Origin: Methylotenera sp.
Lineage (GTDB): Bacteria; Pseudomonadota; Gammaproteobacteria; Burkholderiales; Methylophilaceae
Length of the DNA stretch: 42,783 nt
Direction: 5' to 3'
Assembly: GCA_028688575.1 (NCBI GenBank)
Contig: JAQTXW010000014.1
Span: 1 to 42,783, forward strand
Under the pieces are notes generated by a model, which ran no database searches, was not told the DNA's origin, and worked only from the letters and a program-made list of their open reading frames with translations. Position numbers and translations under genes: made by a program. Positions 30,755-37,780 of the stretch are shown here, in pieces. Every line of letters begins with the position of its first letter. The first letter of the stretch is position 1.

Positions 30755-31459
30755 ATGAGCAGAACACATTCAAACACACTGAACACCCATCATAACAAGC
30801 ACGACCACCACGAAGATGATCACCACGAGGATGATCACAATCATTACCTCGTTCCATTCTCACTGATTTTTATTTTTGCGATTGTTGAAGCAGTAGGTAG
30901 TTGGTACACAGGGTCATTAGCACTTTTAAGTGATGCGGGGCATATGTTCTCAGATGTGGCTGCACTGGGACTGGCCTGGATGGCGGTTGTGATGGCGAAA
31001 AAGCCGAATGTCAAACGGCATGCCTCAGGCGTGAGTTATGTGGAATTAGCGGTTTCTATTATTAATGCAGCGACCATGCTGCTGGTGATTGCATTTGTGA
31101 TCATTGAGGCGCTTGACCGATTTACGCATCCACATCATGTGCAAGGGCTGGGGTTGACGATTATCGCTACACTGGGGCTGATTGTGAATCTGATTGTCGC
31201 TTGGCAGTTGCATCATCAGGCGGAACACCATGGCGAAAGTCTGAATAATCGTGCGGCATTTTTGCATGTGTTGGGTGATCTGCTAGGGTCTGTCGCCGCA
31301 GTTGCTGCGGGCGTGATTATCTACTTTACAGGCTGGATGCTGATAGACCCGATACTTTCGCTTTTTATTTCGTTATTATTGTTAATACTGACTTTTAATC
31401 TTATGCGAGAGATTTGGCGTACTTTACGCCATCAAGCAGTTTTAAAACATGTTCATTAA
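30755..31459 (+). CDS. Cation diffusion facilitator, zinc type, lacking the C-terminal domain
   Basis: Inner-membrane metal/proton antiporter of the CDF family (ZitB/CzcD-like). A histidine-rich N-terminus (about 10-30, including two HHEDD repeats) precedes six membrane helices. The transport site is HxxxD in helix 2 (GHMFSD) and HxxxD in helix 5 (HVLGD), the zinc-type combination. It ends 15-20 residues after helix 6 (REIWRTLRHQAVLKHVH), so the usual cytoplasmic ferredoxin-like domain of about 80 residues is absent. The frame closes cleanly with TAA and no continuation is evident, so this seems a natural short form. Confidence 0.9.
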   Translation: MSRTHSNTLNTHHNKHDHHEDDHHEDDHNHYLVPFSLIFIFAIVEAVGSWYTGSLALLSDAGHMFSDVAALGLAWMAVVMAKKPNVKRHASGVSYVELAVSIINAATMLLVIAFVIIEALDRFTHPHHVQGLGLTIIATLGLIVNLIVAWQLHHQAEHHGESLNNRAAFLHVLGDLLGSVAAVAAGVIIYFTGWMLIDPILSLFISLLLLILTFNLMREIWRTLRHQAVLKHVH

Positions 31460-31525
31460 GCAGCGCATGCGTTTAGCACACAAAGGTGCGCATGTTGATG
31501 AACGATCATTTAAGGAGAAAACAAA

Positions 31526-31708
31526 ATGCCCTATATAAATATCAAATTAGCAGGTGAAGTCAGCCGTGAGCAGAAAGCACAAATTGCGAAAGAAATTACT
31601 GAAACGTTAGAACGCGTGGCGCATAAGCCAAAATCTTATACGTACATCACCTTTGAAGAGGTGGCTTATGAAGACTGGGCTATCGGTGGAAAACTGCTGG
31701 ATGAATGA
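31526..31708 (+). CDS. 4-oxalocrotonate tautomerase-family protein
   Basis: A 60-residue tautomerase-superfamily protein. After loss of Met1, Pro2 (MPYINIKL) would be the catalytic N-terminal proline, and the alternating pattern KEITETLERVAHKPKSYTYI fits the beta-alpha-beta fold. AAGGAGAAAACAAA is a strong ribosome site. The substrate is unknown; no aromatic-degradation genes are nearby. Confidence 0.9.
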   Translation: MPYINIKLAGEVSREQKAQIAKEITETLERVAHKPKSYTYITFEEVAYEDWAIGGKLLDE

Positions 31709-31753
31709 TAGCTGCGCGCTTATGAGTAATGTTGCTGATTGTGCTGGTCTGAT

Positions 31754-32032
31754 ATGAGTGGCATGCAGCACTTTGACCATGAGCTTGTCGAGTTGGATAG
31801 GCGAATTGTGCGTTTGGGTAACTTATGTGGATTGGACATGCTGCAGGATAAGACCGTGCTATCCATACTTGAAGATGAGGTCAAGCCTGACCATTTTCCA
31901 CCAGAGCAGAGAAAGCCGTTTTTGTTGCCGAAAGGCTTGTTGACGCTGCGCTATATGGTTGAGCAACAGTGTATCGATGATATAGGCACGGGTAACTGCA
32001 AACAAATTTTGAGTGCCACTCTGTTAAAGTAG
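31754..32032 (+). CDS. Small protein of unknown function upstream of uvrC
   Basis: A 92-residue reading from ATG 31754 (MSGMQHFDHELVELDRRI); a longer reading uses TTG 31739. It is not recognised. It is soluble, acidic at first, and contains three cysteines. Its stop is 4 bp before the uvrC start, so it probably shares a transcript with uvrC. Compact spacing and clean composition support a real gene, though no good ribosome site is visible. Confidence 0.6.
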   Translation: MSGMQHFDHELVELDRRIVRLGNLCGLDMLQDKTVLSILEDEVKPDHFPPEQRKPFLLPKGLLTLRYMVEQQCIDDIGTGNCKQILSATLLK

Positions 32033-32036
32033 CGAC

Positions 32037-33836
32037 ATGTTTGATCCAAAGCCCATCTTAAAAAACCTGCCCAATCTGCCTGGGGTTTATCGCATGATGA
32101 ATGCGACAGACGAGGTAATTTATGTAGGCAAAGCCAAGGATTTAAAAAAACGCGTTTCCTCTTATTTTAATAAAAACCTCCCGAGCCCGCGTACGCGCAT
32201 GATGGTGAGTAATATCGCCAAGATAGAAACCACCGTGACACGCAGTGAGGCTGAAGCCCTGCTTCTGGAAAATAACCTGATTAAAGGGTTGATGCCGCGA
32301 TATAACGTGTTGTTTCGCGATGATAAAACTTACCCTTATATCACACTCACAGGCGACAAATTTCCGCGTTTGGCATTTCACCGTGGCGCACAGCGTAAAG
32401 CCAGCCAGTATTTTGGGCCGTTTCCCAATGCGGTGGCGGTGCGTGAGAGTATTCAGTTATTGCAGAAGGTGTTCAAACTGCGCACCTGTGAAAACACTGT
32501 GTTTGCCAATCGAAGCCGTCCGTGTTTGCAGCACCAGATAGAGCGCTGCACCGCACCTTGTGTAAATCTGATTTCCGAAGACGATTACCGCAATGATGTG
32601 CATCAGGCGGCTTTGTTCTTGCAGGGTAAAACCACAGAGGTCATGGATGCGCTAGGTGACCAGATGAATACTGCGGCAGCCAAGCAGGATTATGAGTTGG
32701 CTGCAGTGTTTCGTGATCGTATACAAGCATTGCGTCAAGTGCAGGCCAAGCAGTTTGTCAGTGATTTTAATGTGTCAGATGCCGATGTGATTGCCTGTGC
32801 CGCGCTGGAAGGGCAGCATTGTATTAATCTGGTGATGATACGCGGTGGGCGACATTTGGGTGATAGAAGTTATATGCCGAAAAATACCGAGGGTGAAACG
32901 CTGGAAAATAGCATGCAGGCATTTTTAGCACAGCATTATGTAGCGCAGAATACACCACCGCTGATTGTCGTTGGTATTAAAATTGAAGTAGCCTTGCTCG
33001 AAGAAGTGCTGACTGAGCAAGCAGGGCGCAAAGTAAAAATCAACACCAATGCGATTGGTGATAAACGCGTGTGGCTGAAAATGGCGCAAACCAATGCTGA
33101 GCTGGCATTAAGCCAGCGTGCGGCGACTTCTGCCAATCAGGCGGCTAAATTGCTGGCTTTGCGCGAGGCACTGCATTTGCCAGAGAGTACAGAGCGCATT
33201 GAATGCTTTGACATTAGCCACACTATGGGCGAGGCCACAGTAGGTAGCTGTGTGGTATTTGATAAAGGCGATATGCAGAACAGTGAGTATCGGCGCTATA
33301 ACGTGACAGGCATCACGCCAGGCGATGATTATGCCGCCATGCGTGACGTGCTGACGCGACGCTATAAAAAAGTGGCGGCAGGTGAGGGTGTGCGTCCAGA
33401 TTTGATTTTTATTGATGGCGGCAAGGGGCAGTTGGGCATTGCGGTTGAAGTGATGGCGGAAGTCGGGCTGGAAGATATTTTGCTGGTAGGCATTGCCAAA
33501 GGAGAAGAGCGCAAGCCGGGCCTGGAAACCATGATATTTTCAGATACGGGGGAGATGCTCAATCTGGAAAAAGATAACAAAGGTCTGCATTTACTGCAAC
33601 AGATACGCGATGAAGCCCATCGCTTTGCCATCACAGGCCATAGAGCAAAGCGTGCCAAAGCAAGGTTACATTCCAGTCTTGAAGAAATCGAAGGCGTTGG
33701 CGCAAAAAGGCGTAAAGCATTATTAACGCGCTTTGGCGGCCTAGATGGCGTAAAAAGTGCTAGTATTGATGAAATAGCCAATGTAGACGGTATTAGCCGA
33801 ACTTTGGCTGAAAAAATATACGGAGATTTACATTAA
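32037..33836 (+). CDS. uvrC: Excinuclease ABC subunit C
   Basis: Nuclease subunit of nucleotide excision repair. The N-terminal GIY-YIG domain (LPGVYRMMN, IYVGKAKDLKKRVSSYF, about 14-46) makes the 3' cut. A UVR/UvrB-binding helix lies near residue 205-240. The RNase H-like C-half contains ECFDISHTMGEATVGS and DLIFIDGGKGQL for the 5' cut, and the C-terminus has helix-hairpin-helix motifs (EIEGVGAKRRKALL, IANVDGISRTLAEKI). Length 599 is complete. The stop codon is the last three bases before copy B of the miniature element; pgsA follows it. Confidence 0.97.
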   Translation: MFDPKPILKNLPNLPGVYRMMNATDEVIYVGKAKDLKKRVSSYFNKNLPSPRTRMMVSNIAKIETTVTRSEAEALLLENNLIKGLMPRYNVLFRDDKTYPYITLTGDKFPRLAFHRGAQRKASQYFGPFPNAVAVRESIQLLQKVFKLRTCENTVFANRSRPCLQHQIERCTAPCVNLISEDDYRNDVHQAALFLQGKTTEVMDALGDQMNTAAAKQDYELAAVFRDRIQALRQVQAKQFVSDFNVSDADVIACAALEGQHCINLVMIRGGRHLGDRSYMPKNTEGETLENSMQAFLAQHYVAQNTPPLIVVGIKIEVALLEEVLTEQAGRKVKINTNAIGDKRVWLKMAQTNAELALSQRAATSANQAAKLLALREALHLPESTERIECFDISHTMGEATVGSCVVFDKGDMQNSEYRRYNVTGITPGDDYAAMRDVLTRRYKKVAAGEGVRPDLIFIDGGKGQLGIAVEVMAEVGLEDILLVGIAKGEERKPGLETMIFSDTGEMLNLEKDNKGLHLLQQIRDEAHRFAITGHRAKRAKARLHSSLEEIEGVGAKRRKALLTRFGGLDGVKSASIDEIANVDGISRTLAEKIYGDLH

Positions 33837-34008
33837 CCCAGATTTTCCATTAGAAGATTTTGAATCTACTTGCATGCCAACTTGCCTGCTTTGCGTCTTT
33901 TTTGCGCATATTTTCTGTCAATAGTATGACTATTGCCCATAAAATCTGCACAAAAAATCCATCCAACTGTGCGGCGTTGCCACTGCAAGTCTTAATGGAA
34001 AATCTGGG
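33837..34008 (+). mobile_element. Miniature inverted-repeat element, copy B (complete, best preserved)
   Basis: A 172-bp element with terminal inverted repeats CCCAGATTTTCCATTAG (33837-33853) and TTAATGGAAAATCTGGG (33992-34008), matching at 16 of 17 positions. Weaker subterminal symmetry follows (ACTTGCATGCCAAC on the left against ACTTGCAGTGGCAAC on the right in complement). It is flanked by ATTAA on both sides (33832-33836 and 34009-34013), a 5-bp target duplication. No transposase is encoded, so it would be mobilised in trans. It lies between uvrC and pgsA, which are neighbours in many proteobacteria. Confidence 0.88.
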
Positions 34009-34057
34009 ATTAAGCGTTCTTTGCAAAGATCCCATTAAAATTTTGCGAGTTTAAATT

Positions 34058-34654
34058 ATGTTTTGCAACATCCCTACCATGCTGACTTGGCTACGTATTT
34101 TATTAATACCAGTATTTGTCATCATTTTTTATTTGCCTACCAATCCACAGGCCTTTGGTGCGATTCCAGCGCACTGGGTGAATGTGACAGCCACCATTAT
34201 TTTTGCAATTGCAGCCTTCACTGACTGGCTGGATGGCTACCTTGCCCGCAGATGGAACCAAACATCTTCATTTGGCGCATTTTTAGACCCTGTGGCCGAT
34301 AAACTGATGGTGGCTGCTGCATTAATTGTGCTCGTAGAGTTTGAGCGTGTAGGCGCGGTGATTGCCTTGATTATCATCGGCCGTGAAATTGCCATTAGCG
34401 CGCTACGTGAGTGGATGGCAGGTGAAGGGCAACGCAGCAGTGTAGGAGTCGCTATGATAGGCAAAGTCAAAACAGCGGTACAAATGATTGCTATTTTATT
34501 CCTGCTGTATTGGGATAGCCTTAGTCTCCCGTTGATTGGTGAATTTCCTACGCAACTCTTTGGGCATGTCTTAATCAACATTGCTGCAATTTTAACATTG
34601 GTATCAATGGCTTATTATTTGCGTGCAGCGATGCCTAAAATTAACCGCCAATAA
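34058..34654 (+). CDS. pgsA: CDP-diacylglycerol--glycerol-3-phosphate 3-phosphatidyltransferase
   Basis: Inner-membrane enzyme making phosphatidylglycerolphosphate, the committed step to phosphatidylglycerol and cardiolipin. The complete CDP-alcohol phosphotransferase motif is present: Asp59-Gly60, Ala63-Arg64, Gly73, Asp77 and Asp81. The N-terminus (MFCNIPTMLTWLRILLIPVF) matches PgsA and fixes the start. Length 198 is normal. Copy B of the miniature element ends 49 bp upstream, so the pgsA leader was rearranged by insertion. Confidence 0.96.
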   Translation: MFCNIPTMLTWLRILLIPVFVIIFYLPTNPQAFGAIPAHWVNVTATIIFAIAAFTDWLDGYLARRWNQTSSFGAFLDPVADKLMVAAALIVLVEFERVGAVIALIIIGREIAISALREWMAGEGQRSSVGVAMIGKVKTAVQMIAILFLLYWDSLSLPLIGEFPTQLFGHVLINIAAILTLVSMAYYLRAAMPKINRQ

Positions 34655-34679
34655 TTTGATAAAAATAGCGCATTTATAC

Positions 34680-34707
34680 TTGACGATATGCTCAAAATCT
34701 CTATAAT
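34680..34707 (+). promoter_or_regulatory. Sigma-70 promoter of the first tRNA-Gly gene
   Basis: TTGACG (34680-34685) and a perfect TATAAT (34702-34707) with a 16-bp spacer, followed by a GC-rich discriminator (GGCGCC) typical of stringently controlled stable-RNA promoters. The tRNA begins 21 bp downstream. Confidence 0.85.
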
Positions 34708-34728
34708 GGCGCCTGTCTTAACGACAAC

Positions 34729-34804
34729 GCGGGAATAGCTCAGCTGGTAGAGCGCAACCTTGCCAAGGTTGAGGTCGCGAGTTCGAGCCTCGTTTCCCGC
34801 TCCA
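34729..34804 (+). tRNA. tRNA-Gly (anticodon GCC), first copy
   Basis: A 76-nt cloverleaf starting GCGGGAATAGCTCAGCTGG and ending in encoded CCA. The acceptor stem is GCGGGAA/TTCCCGC, the anticodon GCC is at 34762-34764 in loop TTGCCAA, and the T-loop is GTTCGAGCC. It is identical to the copy at 35063-35138. It has its own promoter and terminator. Confidence 0.98.
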
Positions 34805-34812
34805 GATAAAAT

Positions 34813-34846
34813 AAAACGGCGAATGCATTCATGCTTTCGCCGTTTT
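34813..34846 (+). terminator. Intrinsic terminator after the first tRNA-Gly
   Basis: Stem AAAACGGCGAA (34813-34823) with complement TTCGCCGTTTT (34836-34846) and a 12-base loop. The U-rich tail is part of the stem. It separates the first tRNA-Gly from tRNA-Cys. Confidence 0.8.
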
Positions 34847-34926
34847 AGTTTCGGTGGCTGAATTTTGTTTTAATTTTAGGTTTGATTTAATCTTTAGTTT
34901 TTAATCAAAACTCAGTACACTTAACG

Positions 34927-34955
34927 TTTGGCATGCTGTATGTTTGGCATACAAT
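34927..34955 (+). promoter_or_regulatory. Probable promoter of the tRNA-Cys / second tRNA-Gly unit
   Basis: TTTGGC (34927-34932) and TACAAT (34950-34955) with a 17-bp spacer, ending 9 bp before the tRNA-Cys gene. It lies downstream of a terminator, so an independent promoter is expected here. The -35 match is only fair. Confidence 0.5.
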
Positions 34956-34964
34956 GCCAATATT

Positions 34965-35038
34965 GGCGCGATAGCAAAGCGGTTATGCCGCGGCCTGCAA
35001 AGCCGTTTAGGCCGGTTCGACTCCGGCTCGCGCCTCCA
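34965..35038 (+). tRNA. tRNA-Cys (anticodon GCA)
   Basis: A 74-nt cloverleaf beginning GGCGCGATAGCAAAGCGG and ending in encoded CCA. The acceptor stem is GGCGCGA/TCGCGCC, the anticodon GCA is at 34997-34999 and the T-loop is GGTTCGACTCC. It is separated from the second tRNA-Gly by 24 bp without a terminator, so the two are probably cotranscribed. Confidence 0.98.
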
Positions 35039-35062
35039 AGTTTTTGTAGTGATTGATACAAC

Positions 35063-35138
35063 GCGGGAATAGCTCAGCTGGTAGAGCGCAACCTTGCCAA
35101 GGTTGAGGTCGCGAGTTCGAGCCTCGTTTCCCGCTCCA
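35063..35138 (+). tRNA. tRNA-Gly (anticodon GCC), second copy
   Basis: Identical over all 76 nt to the copy at 34729-34804, with anticodon GCC at 35096-35098 and encoded CCA. The identity extends only five bases upstream (ACAAC) and not downstream, which suggests gene conversion or a tightly bounded duplication. Confidence 0.98.
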
Positions 35139-35143
35139 AATTG

Positions 35144-35180
35144 AAAAACGTCGAACATGTCCTTGTTCGACGTTTTTTTT
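35144..35180. terminator. Intrinsic terminator after the tRNA cluster
   Basis: Stem AAAACGTCGAACA (35145-35157) with complement TGTTCGACGTTTT (35164-35176), a 6-base loop and a run of eight T. The A-rich left side lets it also serve the convergent minus-strand gene ending at 35187. Confidence 0.88.
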
Positions 35181-35186
35181 ATCTTG

Positions 35187-35543
35187 TTATGGTGATGGTG
35201 CTATTTCAACGCTGTATATGGTCCAATGTTGATTACCGCCTGATTTAGCTTTTGAGCATCCCAGTGGTGTCGCCTCTGTGTTCGCCAATAGTATTTGTTT
35301 GGTATGGTCAGGTGTCTGAACATGCATAAACCATCGATCAATCCATACATGTAACGTGTTGTTTGGATTTGTATTTTTAATTGAAATTAGCTTGCTATCA
35401 CTTATCGCGCAGTCGGCGGTTTCTGTTTCTAAAAATTGTACGTCTTGAACAGGCATGGTTACATTTTTTTCATCAGCCATTAACAGTGCTGGCTGTGAGA
35501 TACATAAGCTGCTTATGACAGGCATGATTATTTTTTTGAGCAT
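35187..35543 (-). CDS. Small exported protein of unknown function, last gene of the block divergent from mxaF
   Basis: A 118-residue protein from ATG 35543, with a signal peptide (MLKKIIMPVISSLCISQPAL, cleavage near LMA/DEKN). The mature part contains two cysteines (in TADCAIS and LGCSKAK) that could form a disulfide, and aromatic-rich WIDRWFMHV. It is not recognised. It ends the minus-strand block that starts with the kinase gene and lies 15 bp after the preceding exported protein gene. Confidence 0.7.
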   Translation of the reverse strand: MLKKIIMPVISSLCISQPALLMADEKNVTMPVQDVQFLETETADCAISDSKLISIKNTNPNNTLHVWIDRWFMHVQTPDHTKQILLANTEATPLGCSKAKSGGNQHWTIYSVEIAPSP

Positions 35544-35558
35544 AACTAATCTTTCCAA

Positions 35559-36254
35559 CTAAAATCTGATAAATTCAGCCACATTGAAATCAACAGCGTG
35601 AGCGTTTGATGCTTCTGTGTTGCTGTATCCATTGCTGATTGCAAATTGATCTGTGCGCGTGATGATGGTCGTCAGCGTATTTTCAATTTCATCAGTTTGA
35701 TTGCTGGTGCAATCGGTATTGAAATAATCAACACTGTTGGATGCGTTGAATAGTTTCCAGCGTGTAATTTCAATATTACGGGCTGCATCAATTAAATTTT
35801 TTGGTAAGAGAGTCTTGGTGAATCTGAACTCATTTTCACCACCATAAGCTTGTACCAGCATCGTATGTAAACCTGTGATTAAAGGAAGGACGCGATCGCC
35901 CTGATATTTTTCGCTGAAACTTAACGATAAAGCATCTATAGATTGCGCTTGCCTGATGGCATCAAATTTCCAGCCAAAGGGGCCTTCAAATACCCACTGT
36001 ACGAGCTCTTCTGCACTTACTTTTGTACTTTTTAATAAATCTTTTTGGTTGCATTGGTATAGCTGCAACATCAAGTGTCTGAGGTCGTTGCTTTGCATTT
36101 TGAAGGCTTCACGCACCTTAGCAGTCGTAGGCGGCAAATGATGTGCGATAGTTTTTTGAGTGGTGTTGTGTTGTTTTGTCTGCTCAGCAGCTATGCATGT
36201 CTGACCAGTCAGGCATAGTGTGATGAATACGATTAAACAGCGTGCAGTCGTCAT
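35559..36254 (-). CDS. Exported protein of unknown function in the block divergent from mxaF
   Basis: A 231-residue protein from ATG 36254, chosen because it starts a signal peptide (TTARCLIVFITLCLTGQTCIAA). Upstream codons to 36377 overlap the thioredoxin gene and are unlikely to be used. The mature protein is soluble with two cysteines (LYQCNQKD, NTDCTSN). It includes LLQLYQCNQKDLLKS and a LITGLHTMLVQAYGGENEF segment. It is not recognised. The start is 10 bp after the thioredoxin-like gene, so cotranscription is likely. Confidence 0.72.
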   Translation of the reverse strand: MTTARCLIVFITLCLTGQTCIAAEQTKQHNTTQKTIAHHLPPTTAKVREAFKMQSNDLRHLMLQLYQCNQKDLLKSTKVSAEELVQWVFEGPFGWKFDAIRQAQSIDALSLSFSEKYQGDRVLPLITGLHTMLVQAYGGENEFRFTKTLLPKNLIDAARNIEITRWKLFNASNSVDYFNTDCTSNQTDEIENTLTTIITRTDQFAISNGYSNTEASNAHAVDFNVAEFIRF

Positions 36255-36264
36255 GTGAGTATTT

Positions 36265-36627
36265 CTAAGTCGCTTTTTCTGCAAAATGCCGATTGATTTC
36301 CGTGGTGTCAAAATTTCTCCATTGTTGCAGGCTTTCCTCCAACGATTGTCTGGGCATGACGCCGACCACGCCATCAATCACGATTTGGTTCTTAATGGCA
36401 AGTACACATGGTATTTGCTCGATATTAAAGTATGAGGCAATCTCAGGATTGGTGTCTGTATCCAGCATGCAGAACGTCACATCTGGATGTTTTGAAGCTA
36501 TATTTTCAAAAGTACTGCTGAACGCTAAGCAGGGTTCGCACCACTGGGCCCAGAAGTCGATGACAACAAAAGGGTTGGATTCGATGACTGCTTTAAAGTT
36601 ATCTTGTGTCAGATTGGTAATTGTCAT
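36265..36627 (-). CDS. Thioredoxin-like protein with WCEPC active site
   Basis: A 120-residue thioredoxin-fold protein without a signal peptide. IDFWAQWCEPC carries Asp24 and redox Cys30/Cys33, and EQIPCVLAI carries the cis-proline followed by an extra cysteine. It is a close paralogue of the WCDPC protein at 10128-10499. It lies between a BamE-like and an unknown exported protein gene in the block divergent from mxaF. Its location suggests a link to the methanol oxidation system, but a cytoplasmic thioredoxin cannot act directly on periplasmic MxaF disulfides. The role is open. Confidence 0.88.
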   Translation of the reverse strand: MTITNLTQDNFKAVIESNPFVVIDFWAQWCEPCLAFSSTFENIASKHPDVTFCMLDTDTNPEIASYFNIEQIPCVLAIKNQIVIDGVVGVMPRQSLEESLQQWRNFDTTEINRHFAEKAT

Positions 36628-36670
36628 GTTGATAGTCTGCCTAATCGGTTAGTTTTGGGGACCTCAATGC

Positions 36671-37051
36671 TTAGTTCAAAAACATCATATTGGTTGCAGC
36701 ATCATTGATAAAGGTGATTTCAGCTTGTTTGTAGGTGTTTTTTGTGTTGTATTTCACCAGATTAAAGTAGTACCACATTTCAATGTCATCCTTCTTTAAG
36801 TTATCTGGGCTATTTGCTTGGCCTACAATACTGTCCGCATTGGAAGGTTTGACAGGCTTGCTTTTTTTGGTCGGCTTGCCTAGGGTTTGCAGTACGAAAG
36901 CTTTATTTTTACCTTTGAAGGTTTGGATAAACTCCATTTCCTGGTAGGTGCTTTTAGCTTTGCTACTTTCTGCCAGGCTTAAATTGCTGAAAAGAAGCCC
37001 TGCAATCACACAGCTAATTGCCAGCGTTAAAGATAGTTTGGTATGGTTCAA
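36671..37051 (-). CDS. Exported small protein with BamE/SmpA-like domain
   Basis: A 126-residue protein with a signal peptide (KLSLTLAISCVIAGLLFSNL, cleavage near LAE). It is followed by a BamE-like pattern: KGKNKAFVLQTLGKPTKK, then EMWYYFNLVKY and AEITFIND, the helix, Gly-Pro turn and WYY strand of the SmpA/OmlA fold. No lipobox is seen, so it is probably soluble in the periplasm. It lies 26 bp downstream of the response regulator gene. The domain assignment is by pattern and moderately sure. Confidence 0.7.
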   Translation of the reverse strand: MNHTKLSLTLAISCVIAGLLFSNLSLAESSKAKSTYQEMEFIQTFKGKNKAFVLQTLGKPTKKSKPVKPSNADSIVGQANSPDNLKKDDIEMWYYFNLVKYNTKNTYKQAEITFINDAATNMMFLN

Positions 37052-37077
37052 AATAGTGATCCTTTAATGGTTGATAA

Positions 37078-37716
37078 TTACGTTTTACTTTGAGTGACGC
37101 CAAATTGTATGGCGAGGTGAACAAGGTTGGCAGTTGTTTGCACGTTGAGCTTTTGTCTGATTTGCGTTTGTATGTTGGCAACGGTTTTATAGCTAATGTT
37201 TAAACTATCGGATATCACGCTGAGCGAATTGCCAGACGCGAGCTGTCTGAATACCTCAAATTCTCTGGGTGAAAGTTTTTCTAAAGGTTTATTGGTTTCG
37301 TTGAGTAAGTCTATCGCGAGATGTTGCGCTAGTTTTTGCTCTATATACTTACCACCTTTTATGATTTTATCGACGGCTTCCAGTAAAATATTGAGGTCAT
37401 CTGTTTTCACAACGTAGCCTTTTGCCCCCGCTTGGATTGCGCGCATTGCGTAGATATTGTCATCGTGCATGCTATAAATGAGTACTTTGGCATCTTTGTT
37501 GCGTGCTAATATTCTTTGTAACGCTTCTAGGCCGCCTAGTCCTGGCATGTCCAGATCCATCAAAACCAAGTTAGGCTGGTGCTCTTGCCATAGTAATATC
37601 GCCGACTCACCACTGGAGGCTTCTGCCACCACGCGGTAACCCCATTGTCCTAAAAAACTTTTCAGGCCCTGCCTGACCACTGCATGATCATCCACTAATA
37701 AAATCGTTTTATTCAT
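37078..37716 (-). CDS. NarL/LuxR-family response regulator, probable methanol dehydrogenase regulator (MxaX/MoxX-like)
   Basis: A 212-residue regulator. The receiver domain (1-120) has acidic Asp9/Asp10, phospho-acceptor Asp54 (LVLMDLDMPG) and the conserved Lys in GAKGYVVK. The C-terminal LuxR-type helix-turn-helix (about 148-208) shows LSPREFEVFRQLASG and ISYKTVANIQTQIRQKL. It sits directly after the histidine kinase gene in the block divergent from mxaF, the arrangement reported for moxYX of Paracoccus. The regulator of mxaF is therefore the natural guess. That name is inferred from position, not from a diagnostic residue. Confidence 0.88.
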   Translation of the reverse strand: MNKTILLVDDHAVVRQGLKSFLGQWGYRVVAEASSGESAILLWQEHQPNLVLMDLDMPGLGGLEALQRILARNKDAKVLIYSMHDDNIYAMRAIQAGAKGYVVKTDDLNILLEAVDKIIKGGKYIEQKLAQHLAIDLLNETNKPLEKLSPREFEVFRQLASGNSLSVISDSLNISYKTVANIQTQIRQKLNVQTTANLVHLAIQFGVTQSKT

Positions 37717-37780
37717 TTATTTACCCCAAGTAGTTTGATGCGATATGCATTTTTAATCGCAATATTTATTTTAATTAAAC

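Noticed and set aside
30755..31525. Frameshift explanation for the short cation diffusion facilitator
   Set aside because: The 66 bp after the stop show no continuation of the missing domain before the next gene's ribosome site, so a simple frameshift is not supported.
33860..34054. Plus-strand ORF of 64 codons across miniature element copy B, similar to a minus-strand ORF at 27941-28126 in copy C
   Set aside because: The similarity (ACQLACFASFLRIFSVN type) simply reflects the shared repeat DNA. Neither has a ribosome site, and the frames run out differently into flanking DNA.
34901..35158. Minus-strand ORF containing GNEARTRDLNLGKVALYQLSY
   Set aside because: This is the well-known spurious protein read from the antisense strand of tRNA genes; it covers tRNA-Cys and the second tRNA-Gly.
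36255..36377. Longer N-terminus for the exported protein ending at 35559
   Set aside because: The extra codons overlap the thioredoxin-like gene on the same strand and would bury the clear signal peptide that starts at 36254.
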